Shown here in pieces: positions 16,567 to 25,188 of a DNA stretch of 61,376 nucleotides (the first letter of the stretch is position 1; each line of letters begins with the position of its first letter). Source of the DNA: JOPF136 sp035541255 (GTDB lineage: Bacteria; Acidobacteriota; Terriglobia; Acidiferrales; UBA7541); NCBI GenBank assembly GCA_035541255.1, contig DATKNR010000179.1:1-61376 (forward strand), written 5' to 3'. Made by a program: the position numbers and the translations under genes. The notes below the pieces were generated by a model that did no database searches, was not told the origin of the DNA, and saw nothing but the letters and a program-made list of their open reading frames with translations.

Positions 16567-17973
16567 ATGAATGGAACTGTGACAGCTGCGGGGCGAATTC
16601 TGGTAGTCGAAGACGAGGAAAACTCGCGCAAGGGTTACGAAGCCCTGCTGCGCAAGTGGGGCTGCGAAGTCCTAGGCGTCGAGAGCGCGGAAGAGGGGAT
16701 CGAGGCGTTCCACACCTTCCGGCCTGCTGTCGTGATTGCCGACGTCGAACTGCCGGGAATGAACGGTTTGGATTTTTTGCATGCTCTTGGCGACGCGCTC
16801 TCCGATGTCCCGGCCATCCTGATCACGGGCAAAGGCAGCGAAGATCGCGCGGTGCAGGCCATCGAGTCCGGCGCGTTCTGGTATATCGAAAAGCCGCTGA
16901 AGCCGCAGGTGCTGCGGGCGCTGCTGGACCGCGCGCTGGGCCGCGTGCGCGATCGCCGTCAGGTGGCCGCGCTGACACGCGAACTGCGCGCGACGGGCCG
17001 GCTAAGCGAGCTGGTCGGCACGTCGAAGGCCATGCGCGAAATCAGCCTTGCCGTCGAGCAGGCCGCGCCATCCACAGCATCCGTGCTGATCACAGGGGAA
17101 ACCGGCGCCGGGAAGGAAGTCGTGGCGCGCGCTCTGCACCGCCTGTCGGCCAGGGCCGATGGCCCGTTCGTGGCCATCAACTGCTCGGCGATTCCTGAAT
17201 CGCTCATGGAAAGTGAAATTTTCGGGCACGAGAAGGGTGCGTTTACGGGCGCGGCGGAACGCCGGCTGGGCTGCTTCGAGCTGGCCGATGGCGGCACTCT
17301 GCTGCTCGATGAAATCGGCGAGATGCCCATCGCCACGCAAGCCAAACTGCTGCGTGTGCTGGAGGACCGCAAGGTGCGGCGGCTGGGCGGAAAGACGGAG
17401 ACGCCCGTGGACGTTCGTGTGCTCGCGGCGACGAACAAGGATCCCGAGCAGGCCGTGGCGCAGGGACAGCTCCGCCAGGACCTCTATTTCCGCCTGAACG
17501 TGTTTCACATTCACCTGCCACCCCTGCGCGCGCGCAAGGAGGATTTGCCTCTGCTCGTGGAGGCCATCCTGGCTGAAGCGGCGGCCAAGCACGGCAAGCG
17601 CATCCGCGGGGTCAATACGGAAGTGATGGATGCGTTTCGCGCGCACACCTGGCCGGGAAACGTCCGCGAGCTGCGCAATGTGCTCGAGCACGCCGTGATT
17701 GTCGCCAATGGCGACTCCATCACGCGCCAACATCTGCCGCCTCAATTCGGGAAGAGCAGCGCTGGGCAGGCCTCGCTCGGCGGGCTGCGCTTTCCTCCCG
17801 GGGCGACCGTAGAACAAGTGGAGCGCGAACTGATCCGACAGACGCTCGAAGCCACCGGCAACAACAAAACGCGCGCGGCGGAGCTGCTCGGCATCAGTCT
17901 GAAAACCCTGCACAACAAACTGAAGGAGTACGCCGGCCAGGGGAACGATCATGCGGCTGCGCCTGAAGACTAA
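16567..17973 (+). CDS. NtrC-family sigma54-dependent response regulator of a two-component pair
   Basis: The 468-residue protein has a receiver (residues about 11-125, VVEDEENS and phospho-acceptor Asp59 in VIADVELPG). The AAA+ domain (about 143-375) has Walker A GETGAGKE, an intact GAFTGA and LLDEIGEMP. The C-terminal Fis helix-turn-helix has TRAAELLGISLKTLHNKL. It is a complete sigma54 activator. Its end overlaps the following sensor kinase gene by 23 bases, which marks them as a cognate pair. By position it may control the divergent outer-membrane barrel gene, the lipoprotein gene behind the kinase, or both. Confidence 0.92.
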   Translation: MNGTVTAAGRILVVEDEENSRKGYEALLRKWGCEVLGVESAEEGIEAFHTFRPAVVIADVELPGMNGLDFLHALGDALSDVPAILITGKGSEDRAVQAIESGAFWYIEKPLKPQVLRALLDRALGRVRDRRQVAALTRELRATGRLSELVGTSKAMREISLAVEQAAPSTASVLITGETGAGKEVVARALHRLSARADGPFVAINCSAIPESLMESEIFGHEKGAFTGAAERRLGCFELADGGTLLLDEIGEMPIATQAKLLRVLEDRKVRRLGGKTETPVDVRVLAATNKDPEQAVAQGQLRQDLYFRLNVFHIHLPPLRARKEDLPLLVEAILAEAAAKHGKRIRGVNTEVMDAFRAHTWPGNVRELRNVLEHAVIVANGDSITRQHLPPQFGKSSAGQASLGGLRFPPGATVEQVERELIRQTLEATGNNKTRAAELLGISLKTLHNKLKEYAGQGNDHAAAPED

Positions 17974-19792
17974 GTTCACGCTCACCACGGCGCTGCTCGT
18001 GCTCACCGTCGTCGCCGTGGTTTCCGTGATTTCCGTGGCCGCGCTGATGCGCCAGACCTTCCGTCATCTGGACGACCGCGCGCATTATGTGGCCAAGCTG
18101 GTTCTGGACGAGGCGCGCAGCGCGCTGGACGACGCGGCGGCGCGCGGCCAGGGTCCCACCTCGGAGAAGGACGCCGACGTGGATGCTTTCGTGCGCGGCG
18201 TGCTGCAGAAGGACCCGCGGCTGGCCGCGGCGCTCGCCGCGGCGGTGGGTTATTCGCCCACAATCTACGAAGTTTCCATCGTGGATCGCGACAGCGTGGC
18301 TCTCGTGTCCAGCGACCCAAACCTCGTGGGCCATCTGCGGCTGCCGCGGGCGCGGCTGGAGAATCTGGCGCAGTTCGACTTTCTGGAACAGATCCACACC
18401 CTGTACGGCCCTTCGCAAATTTACGAGGTTTCCCTGCCGTTTAACCTGGGCAGCCGGCCGTTCGGAGAAATCCGCGTAGCGTTGAATTCCGCATTGCTCC
18501 GGAACGAGATTTCTCCCACGCTCAGGACCGCCACGGAATTCGCACTGTTTGGAGTGTTTTTCTCGGCCGGCCTCGCCTTCCTGATCAGCAACATCACGCT
18601 GGCCCCGTTGCAGAAAATCACGGCGCAATTGGACCGCATCGCCAGCGGCCAATTCGACGCGCAGCCGCTGCGCTCCGGCGACGAGCTGGGCCAGGTGAGC
18701 ACGAAGATCAGCGAGATCGGCCAGCAGTTGCGCGGGGTTCGCGCGATCTTCAGCGGCCTGCGGGAAAACTTGAGCGCGCTTACGGCCGGAATGGATGACG
18801 CCGTGCTCGTATTTTCCGCCACCGGCCAGGCCGTGCTGGCTACTCCGGCGGTGGAAAAATTCCTGGGGTGCAAGCCTCAGGAACTGATCGGACGCGACGC
18901 GGGACAGATGTTTCCCGCCGACCAGCCGCTGGGAAAAGCCCTGGGCCTGGCCGACGGCAGACTCCATGCCGTGGATCAGGTGGAAGTGGCACTGAATGGC
19001 GGGAGCGGGCCGCAGCGCGTGCGCGCCAGTGTGCGGGAGATTGCCGAGGGCGGCTCGCAGATGGGCGCGCTCGTCACCCTGCGCGACCTCGACTCTCTGG
19101 ACCGGCTCGATTCGGAGCTGGAAGTCTCCGAACGTATGGCCGCGCTGGCTCGCGTGACCGCGGGTGTGGCGCATGAAGTGAAAAATCCGCTCAACTCCAT
19201 GCGCCTGTGGCTTGAAAATCTGCGCGAAAGCCTTCCCTCCGATCCCGAAGCCGCGCGCTCGGCCGTGAAAGTGCTGGATTCGGAAATCGACCGGCTGGAC
19301 CGCGTGGTGAAGCGCTTCCTGGATTTCACCAAACCCGTTGAGTTGCACCTGGAAGACACGGACCTCGCGGAACTCGTGCGCGAGGTGCTGGCGCTGGCCC
19401 GGCCGCAGATTGAACGCGCCGGCGTGAAGGCCGCAGTCGAGCAGCCCAATCCGTTGCCGGCGGTGCACGTGGACCGCGCGCTCCTCCAACAGGCGCTGAT
19501 GAACCTGGTGCTCAATGCCTGCCAGGCCATGCCGCAGGGGGGACGACTGGACATCACCCTGCGGCGAAAAGCCGATGCTGCGGAAATCCGCATCGCGGAC
19601 ACCGGCCACGGGATCGCGCCCGAGCACCGCAGGCGCATCTTCGAGCTGTTTTTCACCACGCGGCCTTCCGGCAGCGGACTGGGACTGGCCACGGCGTTTC
19701 GCATTGTGCAACTTCACAACGGTTCGATAGACTTTGAATCCGAGCCGGGCCGGGGGACTACGTTCATACTGGAGTTCCCGCTGGCCCGTTGA
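17951..19792 (+). CDS. Membrane sensor histidine kinase (HAMP, PAS, HisKA, HATPase)
   Basis: The 613-residue protein starts inside the regulator gene. A first membrane helix lies at residues about 9-32, followed by an extracytoplasmic domain of about 160 residues. A second helix at about 192-215 leads into a HAMP domain (LAPLQKITAQLD, then GDELGQ). A PAS domain follows at about 265-370. The DHp domain carries His408 in GVAHEVKNPLNS. The ATPase domain has NLVLNACQAM, DTGHGIAP and GSGLGLATA. All catalytic motifs are intact. It is an NtrB/ZraS-like partner for the upstream sigma54 activator and senses a signal from the envelope side. Confidence 0.92.
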   Translation: MRLRLKTKFTLTTALLVLTVVAVVSVISVAALMRQTFRHLDDRAHYVAKLVLDEARSALDDAAARGQGPTSEKDADVDAFVRGVLQKDPRLAAALAAAVGYSPTIYEVSIVDRDSVALVSSDPNLVGHLRLPRARLENLAQFDFLEQIHTLYGPSQIYEVSLPFNLGSRPFGEIRVALNSALLRNEISPTLRTATEFALFGVFFSAGLAFLISNITLAPLQKITAQLDRIASGQFDAQPLRSGDELGQVSTKISEIGQQLRGVRAIFSGLRENLSALTAGMDDAVLVFSATGQAVLATPAVEKFLGCKPQELIGRDAGQMFPADQPLGKALGLADGRLHAVDQVEVALNGGSGPQRVRASVREIAEGGSQMGALVTLRDLDSLDRLDSELEVSERMAALARVTAGVAHEVKNPLNSMRLWLENLRESLPSDPEAARSAVKVLDSEIDRLDRVVKRFLDFTKPVELHLEDTDLAELVREVLALARPQIERAGVKAAVEQPNPLPAVHVDRALLQQALMNLVLNACQAMPQGGRLDITLRRKADAAEIRIADTGHGIAPEHRRRIFELFFTTRPSGSGLGLATAFRIVQLHNGSIDFESEPGRGTTFILEFPLAR

Positions 19793-19797
19793 GACGA

Positions 19798-20364
19798 ATG
19801 CCGCCCAGCACAAAGAGCGTCCAGGTCGCGCTGCTCGCAGTCGCGTGTGCCATCGCCTCCGGCTGCCACCGCCAATCCGTGCAAGCCGCACCGCCCGAGA
19901 CTTCGTCCTCGCCCACAGAGACAGCCCAGCCTGCCCCTGCCCAGCCATCGGGCACCGAGGGGCAGCCTCCCACCGCCGGCGCAGAGATTCCTCCGGCCGC
20001 TCCTGCCGCCACCATTCCCGTGCCAAAGCCGGTGGAACCGAAGCCGAAGCCAGTTGGGCCGCCTGCGCCGCCACCGGAGGCAACCGCGCCGAAACCAGCG
20101 CCACCGCAAATCACGGTACGAATCTCCCCCGCGGACGAGGCGCAACTGAAGGCCAAAACGCAGAAGGCGGTGGCGGAAGCCCAAGCCAACCTGCATAAGG
20201 CCGATGGCCGCCAGCTGAGCGACTCGCAACGCGACATGATCGAAAAAATTCAGAGTTTTATTGCTCAGGCGCGCGAAGCAGGCGAACTTCCGGACTGGAG
20301 CCGCGCCAGCATTCTCGCGGAAAAGGCCCGCCTGCTTTCCATCGAACTCGCCAACTCGCTCTGA
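19798..20364 (+). CDS. Putative lipoprotein with Pro/Ala-rich linker and helical C-terminal domain
   Basis: The product has a lipoprotein signal with lipobox ASGC near residue 21, so it should be lipid-anchored. A proline-, alanine- and threonine-rich linker of about 80 residues follows. The last 80 residues are predicted helical (DEAQLKAKTQKAV, then DMIEKIQSFIAQA). The chosen ATG lies eight bases after the kinase stop. A TTG at 19789 overlapping that stop is the alternative and adds three residues. The gene belongs to the two-component operon, so a link with envelope sensing is plausible. No known family was recognised. Confidence 0.7.
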   Translation: MPPSTKSVQVALLAVACAIASGCHRQSVQAAPPETSSSPTETAQPAPAQPSGTEGQPPTAGAEIPPAAPAATIPVPKPVEPKPKPVGPPAPPPEATAPKPAPPQITVRISPADEAQLKAKTQKAVAEAQANLHKADGRQLSDSQRDMIEKIQSFIAQAREAGELPDWSRASILAEKARLLSIELANSL

Positions 20365-20426
20365 TCCCCGGCCGGCTTGATGTGCCGAACTTCGATTTTC
20401 GTTTTTGGCTGCGCTAGACTCCTCCT

Positions 20427-21551
20427 GTGAAATCCCACGACGTAATCGTCGTCGGTGCGGGCATCATCGGCTGTTCCGTGGCGCGCGAGCTGGCGCGGCG
20501 CCGCATGCGCGTCCTCCTGCTCGACCGCCAGGAACCCGGTAAGGAATCATCCTGGGCCGCCGCGGGAATGCTCACACCCGCTGCGGAGTCCGCAGAGTCG
20601 CTGCCGCTGGTGCCCTTCGCGAAGGCGAGCCTCGCGCTGTACAACGATTTCATCGCCGAAGTCGAACAATCGGTCGGCCGGAAGACGGATTACCGCCGCC
20701 AAGGGGCTCTCGAGGTATTTTTCGGCGACGGAGCGGACGAACGGCTGGCACTTTGGCTGGCCTCCGTTCGCGCTACAGGATTCGAAGCCCAGCCGCTCAG
20801 CGCCGCGGACCTGCGGCAGATGGAGCCCGCGCTCGCTCCCGACGCCGCAGCGGGCGCTCTGCTGCCGGACGAAGGTGCGGTGGACAACCGATTGCTCTCT
20901 GCCGCGCTCGCAGAAGCAGCGCGGCGCGAGGGTGCGGAGTTGCGCGCGGGGGTGGAAGTGCTCCGGATGATTTCCGCCAACGGCCGCGCGACCGGAGTGG
21001 AAACCCGGCAGGAACGACTCGCAGCGCGCCATATTCTCCTTGCTGCGGGTAGTTTCACCGCCCAGATCGAGGGCGCGGAGCGCTACGCACCTACGATTCC
21101 CGCGCGCGGCCAGATGGCCGCGCTGCGCCCCGCCGCGATGCCGCTAGGCCGAGTGGTGCGCGGTCCTTCGTATCTGGTACCCCGCGGAGATGGGCGATTG
21201 CTGATCGGCGCCACCGTGGAGCGGGCGGGATTCGAACGAGCGGTGACGCCCGCGGGAATCGGGCGATTGCTGACAGACGCGGTTCGAATGGTCCCCGCGC
21301 TGGCCGATGCGCCCCTTGTGGAGACCTGGTGCGGTTTCCGTCCCGACACTCCCGATCATCTGCCCGTGCTCGGCCCGACGGATGTGGAAGGACTCTGGTT
21401 CGCCACGGGACATTTTCGCAACGGCATTTTGCTGGCTCCAGCGACGGCACTGGCACTCGCCGACTGGATTACAAAAGGAAGTACAGCGCTGCCGGTAGAT
21501 GCATTCAGCGCCATGCGATTTGTGAATCGCGCGCAACCGGTTGCCGGTTGA
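20427..21551 (+). CDS. thiO: Glycine oxidase (FAD-dependent, ThiO family)
   Basis: The 374-residue protein fits the ThiO/DAAO family. The FAD-binding motif VGAGIIGCS is at residues 9-17. SSWAAAGMLTP follows at about 40. The C-terminal FAD site has HFRNGILLAPATA near residue 340. ThiO oxidises glycine to iminoglycine for thiazole formation in thiamine synthesis, or acts as an amino acid oxidase. No other thiamine gene is nearby, so the pathway link is not shown here. The start is GTG at 20427. A TAGACT box lies six bases before it with no ribosome binding site that I can trust, so the message may be leaderless. Confidence 0.85.
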   Translation: MKSHDVIVVGAGIIGCSVARELARRRMRVLLLDRQEPGKESSWAAAGMLTPAAESAESLPLVPFAKASLALYNDFIAEVEQSVGRKTDYRRQGALEVFFGDGADERLALWLASVRATGFEAQPLSAADLRQMEPALAPDAAAGALLPDEGAVDNRLLSAALAEAARREGAELRAGVEVLRMISANGRATGVETRQERLAARHILLAAGSFTAQIEGAERYAPTIPARGQMAALRPAAMPLGRVVRGPSYLVPRGDGRLLIGATVERAGFERAVTPAGIGRLLTDAVRMVPALADAPLVETWCGFRPDTPDHLPVLGPTDVEGLWFATGHFRNGILLAPATALALADWITKGSTALPVDAFSAMRFVNRAQPVAG

Positions 21552-21563
21552 GCCGCCGGGCGC

Positions 21564-22367
21564 TCACCAAGGCGATGAGTTCCGAACCGGCTGATGATTT
21601 GGCGGTCCGGCCAGCGTGGATGCGTGACCGGGATCGGTAAACTGGACGCGCGCCGAATCCAGCAGAACGGGCCGGTCCAGCACCACATCCAGCGTAGTTC
21701 CGCGTGGCAGTTCCACCTCCGGCCCGCGGGTGAGCATCACCGCGGCTACCCCCACGGCCGCCCCGACGCCCGCGCCGATTCCCGCGCCCTTGCCCTCGCC
21801 GGCGATGGCGCCAATGCCGGCTCCTCCGGCCGTGGTCTTGGCGATGGTTGCCGCATCGTGGGTCTTGTCCGAGTCGCCTTGGATTTTCCCTTCTTTGTCC
21901 ATCGAGTCCGCGCCGCCCGTCGACGCATTGCTCGGCGTGGCCAGCAGGTTCACCTGATATCCATTGGGCAGAATCATGTTGTTCAGCCGCAGCATGATTT
22001 CTCCGCGGCCCTTCACTCGCCCCGGTCGCTTTGATTCCGTAATTTCACCGCTCACATAGCTTCCCGCAGGGATGACGATCCGGCCATTCACCAGAATAGG
22101 GAACAGCGTCTCGAGATAGATGGGATCGCCGGGCTTTGCGCTGCGCGTGGAAACGCCGTTGTGCAGCACCAGCGGGATATGCGTGCCCACCGGCACCACG
22201 ATGGTCTGCGATTTCGCCGGGGCCGCTGTGGAAGCGGGCTGCGCCGCAGCGGGCGCAGCAGCACGCGGCGGCAAAGGGCCGGGCGGCCCGTCCTGCGCGA
22301 AAAGCGCGGCGGCCAGCAGGGGAGTGGCTCCCAGAACCAGGAAGGAAAATATCCGTGTTCCTTGCAT
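21564..22367 (-). CDS. Exported protein with VirB10/TrbI-like core and glycine zipper
   Basis: The 267-residue protein has a signal peptide (residues 1-24, ending LFAQ) and an Ala/Pro-rich linker. Its core has VPVGTHIPLVL, IYLETLFPI and IVIPAGSYVSGEI, which resemble the beta-barrel domain of TrbI/VirB10. A glycine-zipper stretch (GAGIGAIAGEGKG, continuing to GVAAVM) follows and could insert in a membrane. No type IV secretion genes are nearby, so it is not a conjugation component here. Proteins of this type are, to my knowledge, stand-alone hypotheticals in Acidobacteriota. The function is unknown. Confidence 0.65.
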   Translation of the reverse strand: MQGTRIFSFLVLGATPLLAAALFAQDGPPGPLPPRAAAPAAAQPASTAAPAKSQTIVVPVGTHIPLVLHNGVSTRSAKPGDPIYLETLFPILVNGRIVIPAGSYVSGEITESKRPGRVKGRGEIMLRLNNMILPNGYQVNLLATPSNASTGGADSMDKEGKIQGDSDKTHDAATIAKTTAGGAGIGAIAGEGKGAGIGAGVGAAVGVAAVMLTRGPEVELPRGTTLDVVLDRPVLLDSARVQFTDPGHASTLAGPPNHQPVRNSSPW

Positions 22368-22505
22368 GGCGCTCCTTTCAAACAGTCACATTGTCAGCCG
22401 AGGTGAATTTTCTGCTCCGCACCATTCGCTCCTGCTGCGATGCGGCTCGCGGGCGGTCGGGATGCTCCCGGCGGCACAAGAGCGCGCTCGCGCAACTCAG
22501 TTGGC

Positions 22506-22901
22506 TCAGTCCTTTCCCGACACGCAGTGGCCCGCGGCCTGGAGAATCTCCGCGGCATGCTCGAGCGTGCCGCTCCGGACGAATATGTAGTCGGTGTCAT
22601 AAGTGGCCAGGGCACAGATACTGATTCCTGCCTCCGCAAGCGGGGCGGCCACGGCTGCAAGCACACCGGTTTCGCTGAAATCGAAAGGGCCCGCGAGTTC
22701 CAGCGCGCGCCACCCGCGCTCCGCGCGCACGTCCTGCGGCACGACTCGCTCATCGCAATAGACGGAAAACTCATGGGCCGTGCGAATCGCGGCGGTAAAG
22801 CCGCTCCGCGGCATCCAGGCAGGAACCGGGGAGCCCGGCTCCAGACGGCAGATGGCGAAGGTGGCGGGCAGGAGGCGGAGTGTGAGTCTGCGCCCGTTCA
22901 T
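22506..22901 (-). CDS. ACT-domain protein (ACT_7-like)
   Basis: From the ATG at 22901 the product is 131 residues. It has a first half with LRLLPATFAICRL and SVYCDERVV, and a second half with FDFSETGVLAAVAAPLAEAGISI, the usual ACT helix-strand pattern, followed by DYIFV. Small stand-alone proteins with two ACT-like halves are thought to bind amino acids; some regulate enzymes. The longer frame from 22952 adds a non-coding-looking head. There is no informative operon partner. Confidence 0.7.
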   Translation of the reverse strand: MNGRRLTLRLLPATFAICRLEPGSPVPAWMPRSGFTAAIRTAHEFSVYCDERVVPQDVRAERGWRALELAGPFDFSETGVLAAVAAPLAEAGISICALATYDTDYIFVRSGTLEHAAEILQAAGHCVSGKD

Positions 22902-23027
22902 TACGCGTTCATCACCGGGCGCTAAGCTAGTCCCCGCGGCTGGGCCTGTCAATGCGCGTTGCTCCCCGCGGACTCACGGTTGACGCGAGCCGCCCATCTT
23001 CGTAGGCTCGCAGCGAGGGAGAATGCA

Positions 23028-23228
23028 ATGGCAAAACTGGCGTTGGTGTACGGCATGCGCCTGTTTCCCGCGGACGAACTCGCGGAGGTGAAGAACGCCC
23101 CCGTGGTGCTGCAGGGCGGGCGCTCAGGGCAGGTCACCATGCACCTGATCGAGGGCAGCAAGACGGAAATAGAAAAGCAATTGCGCCAGTCGATTGAAGC
23201 ATTTTTTGAGATGTATCCGGAGATTTGA
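23028..23228 (+). CDS. Small conserved-looking hypothetical protein
   Basis: The 66-residue protein starts at an ATG with GAGGGAGA just upstream. It has a strand-rich first half (LALVYGMRLF) and a C-terminal helix (EIEKQLRQSIEAFF). No membrane segment or cysteine is present, and no family was recognised. It ends four bases before the end of the convergent zinc-ribbon gene. Confidence 0.65.
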   Translation: MAKLALVYGMRLFPADELAEVKNAPVVLQGGRSGQVTMHLIEGSKTEIEKQLRQSIEAFFEMYPEI

Positions 23229-23232
23229 AGGG

Positions 23233-23502
23233 CTAGAGCAGGACGACGGTCTGTCCCGTCAACTCGAACCGTTTGCGGCAGCGCAGGTTCCGGCAGGCCA
23301 CCATGTCGTCCACGCGAACCATGTAGGTCCGCGCCTTTTCGAATTTCGCGCGGTCCTCGTTGGAAGCGCCGCCGGGAAGCCGGTCTTTTTTCGCGCGCAC
23401 CTTCCAGCGGATGGGGTAAGTTCCCTCTTGCCGGCAGTGCGGGCAGATGAGCGTCAGTTGTTTCGTCTCTTCTTTTTCGTTGTAGAAATTGCGCTCGTCC
23501 AT
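23233..23502 (-). CDS. Zinc-ribbon-like hypothetical protein
   Basis: The 89-residue protein carries a CPHC pair at residues 20-23 and a second pair in CRNLRC near residue 70, the four-cysteine pattern of a zinc ribbon. Between them is a basic stretch containing KVRAKK. It may bind nucleic acid or protein. It is divergent from the ENPP-like gene and convergent with the 66-residue gene. No defined family was recognised. Confidence 0.65.
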   Translation of the reverse strand: MDERNFYNEKEETKQLTLICPHCRQEGTYPIRWKVRAKKDRLPGGASNEDRAKFEKARTYMVRVDDMVACRNLRCRKRFELTGQTVVLL

Positions 23503-23654
23503 TGCCGGAGCCTGCTTTCGCCGTCAGGAGCACGATAACGGTTTCGGGCCCGTACCGCAACCGCGGGCTCAGGGGCAGGCGGCCCGGAAGACAGCGGAGC
23601 GTCGAGGGTCAAGAGATTCCGTCCCGCGATCATCGGGACGCAAAGGGGCTGGCG

Positions 23655-25115
23655 ATGCTTGTGACCACAATGCGGCAGTGGCGGAAGACCGCGTGCCGCG
23701 CCGCGATTTTCGCCGGAGCGATTCTTGTTCTCATCCCGCGGCTCGCTGCCGCCCCGCCGCATCCGGACTCACCTGGCGAGGGCCGCCGGGCTCCCGCCTC
23801 TGCCCCATCTGCGGATCGGTACGCGATCGTGATTTCCGTCGATGGGCTGATGCCCGCGAGCTATGCGGAAGCGGATGCGCGCGGCCTGAAGATTCCCGCC
23901 ATGCGCGAGCTGATGGCTCACGGCGCGTGGAGTCCGGGTGTCCACGATGTGATGCCCGCCGTCACCTATCCCGCGCACACCACCATGGTCACCGGCGTCT
24001 ACCCCCGCGTGCATGGCATTGTGACGAACGGCGTCTTCGATCCCCTGGGGAACCGCGACGGTGAGTGGTATTGGTACGAATCGGAAATCCGTGTGCCGAC
24101 CCTGTGGCAGATCGCGCGCGCACAGGGACTGCGCACCGCGATGATCAGCTGGCCCGTCACCATGGGCGCGCAGGGAGACGCGGTAATGCCGGAATTCTGG
24201 CGCGGCCGCGGGATCGATCTGCCGAAACTGCTCCGTGCGATTTCCACCCAGGGATTGTGGGATGCGACTGCCCGGCGATTTCCGGATTTCGAGAAGGGAT
24301 TCGCAGCTTCACCCGTCACGGACGAGGCCATCACGGACGTGGCGCTCGAAGCGATCGAAAGCCGGCGCCCCAATCTGCTGCTGCTTCATCTCCCCGGAGT
24401 GGACCACCAGCAGCACGAGCACGGGCCGTGGAGTCCGGAGGCGCTCGCCGCCATTGAGACCGCCGATGCGCAAATTGGACGCGTGGTGGAAGCCGCGCGT
24501 CATGCCGGCATTTGGCCACGGACGATGTTTCTGGTGGTCTCCGATCACGGATTCACGCGGGCGGAAATGTCGCTGCGGCCGGGAGTGATTTTGCGGCAGC
24601 ACGGATTCATCACCGTGGACGAGAAGGGCCACGTCGCATCCTGGCGCGCGGCGGTGGCCGCGTCCGCGGGCTCCGCCTACATCTATCTCCATGACCCGGA
24701 CGATCGCGAAACCGCCGACGCCGTCCGCAAACTGTTCGATTCGCTCGCTGCGCAGCCGGGCAGCGGCATCCGCCGCGTGCTGACGCCGAGCGACATCGCG
24801 GCTTTGGGCGGCGATTCCAATGCGTGCCTCGCGCTCGAAGCGGCAGACGGCTTTGCGCTGGTCGGCGGCATATCCGGCGAGCCCACCGGCCCGGCCGTCA
24901 CCCCGGGCATCCACGGATTCCCGCCCGATCGCGAGATGATGAACTCCTCCCTCATCCTCGACGCGCCCGGGGTCTCGCCTGGAAAGTTGGAAGGAGCGCG
25001 AATAATCGACATCGGTCCGACCGTCGCGCACTGGCTCGGTCTTCGCTTGCAGGATGCCGAGGGCAAACCTCTCGTGGATCCCTCCGTACCGGCGGCTTCG
25101 AAATCGGGCGATTGA
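23655..25115 (+). CDS. Exported type I phosphodiesterase/nucleotide pyrophosphatase (ENPP-like)
   Basis: The ATG at 23655, with AAGGGG upstream, gives 486 residues with an N-terminal signal or anchor helix (about residues 15-34). Alkaline-phosphatase-superfamily metal sites are visible: Asp63 in ISVDGL, nucleophile Thr104 in VTYPAHTT, GVDHQQHE, VVSDHGF and GIHGF. It should hydrolyse phosphodiester or pyrophosphate bonds in the periplasm or at the surface. It begins a run of co-directional genes ending with a glycosyltransferase, so a polysaccharide-modifying or nucleotide-recycling role is possible. Confidence 0.85.
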   Translation: MLVTTMRQWRKTACRAAIFAGAILVLIPRLAAAPPHPDSPGEGRRAPASAPSADRYAIVISVDGLMPASYAEADARGLKIPAMRELMAHGAWSPGVHDVMPAVTYPAHTTMVTGVYPRVHGIVTNGVFDPLGNRDGEWYWYESEIRVPTLWQIARAQGLRTAMISWPVTMGAQGDAVMPEFWRGRGIDLPKLLRAISTQGLWDATARRFPDFEKGFAASPVTDEAITDVALEAIESRRPNLLLLHLPGVDHQQHEHGPWSPEALAAIETADAQIGRVVEAARHAGIWPRTMFLVVSDHGFTRAEMSLRPGVILRQHGFITVDEKGHVASWRAAVAASAGSAYIYLHDPDDRETADAVRKLFDSLAAQPGSGIRRVLTPSDIAALGGDSNACLALEAADGFALVGGISGEPTGPAVTPGIHGFPPDREMMNSSLILDAPGVSPGKLEGARIIDIGPTVAHWLGLRLQDAEGKPLVDPSVPAASKSGD

Positions 25116-25188
25116 TCCGCCGGCATCACATCGACTCCAGAAAATCGCGTTTCATGCCGATACAGCATCCAGGAGGCTTTGCGCCTGG

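Noticed and set aside
17894..20104. Long minus-strand open frame (about 736 codons)
   Set aside because: It is antisense to a complete histidine kinase gene and shows no recognisable domain.
21564..22367. Type IV secretion or conjugation component
   Set aside because: Only a VirB10-like core was seen, with no other secretion, relaxase or mobile-element gene nearby.
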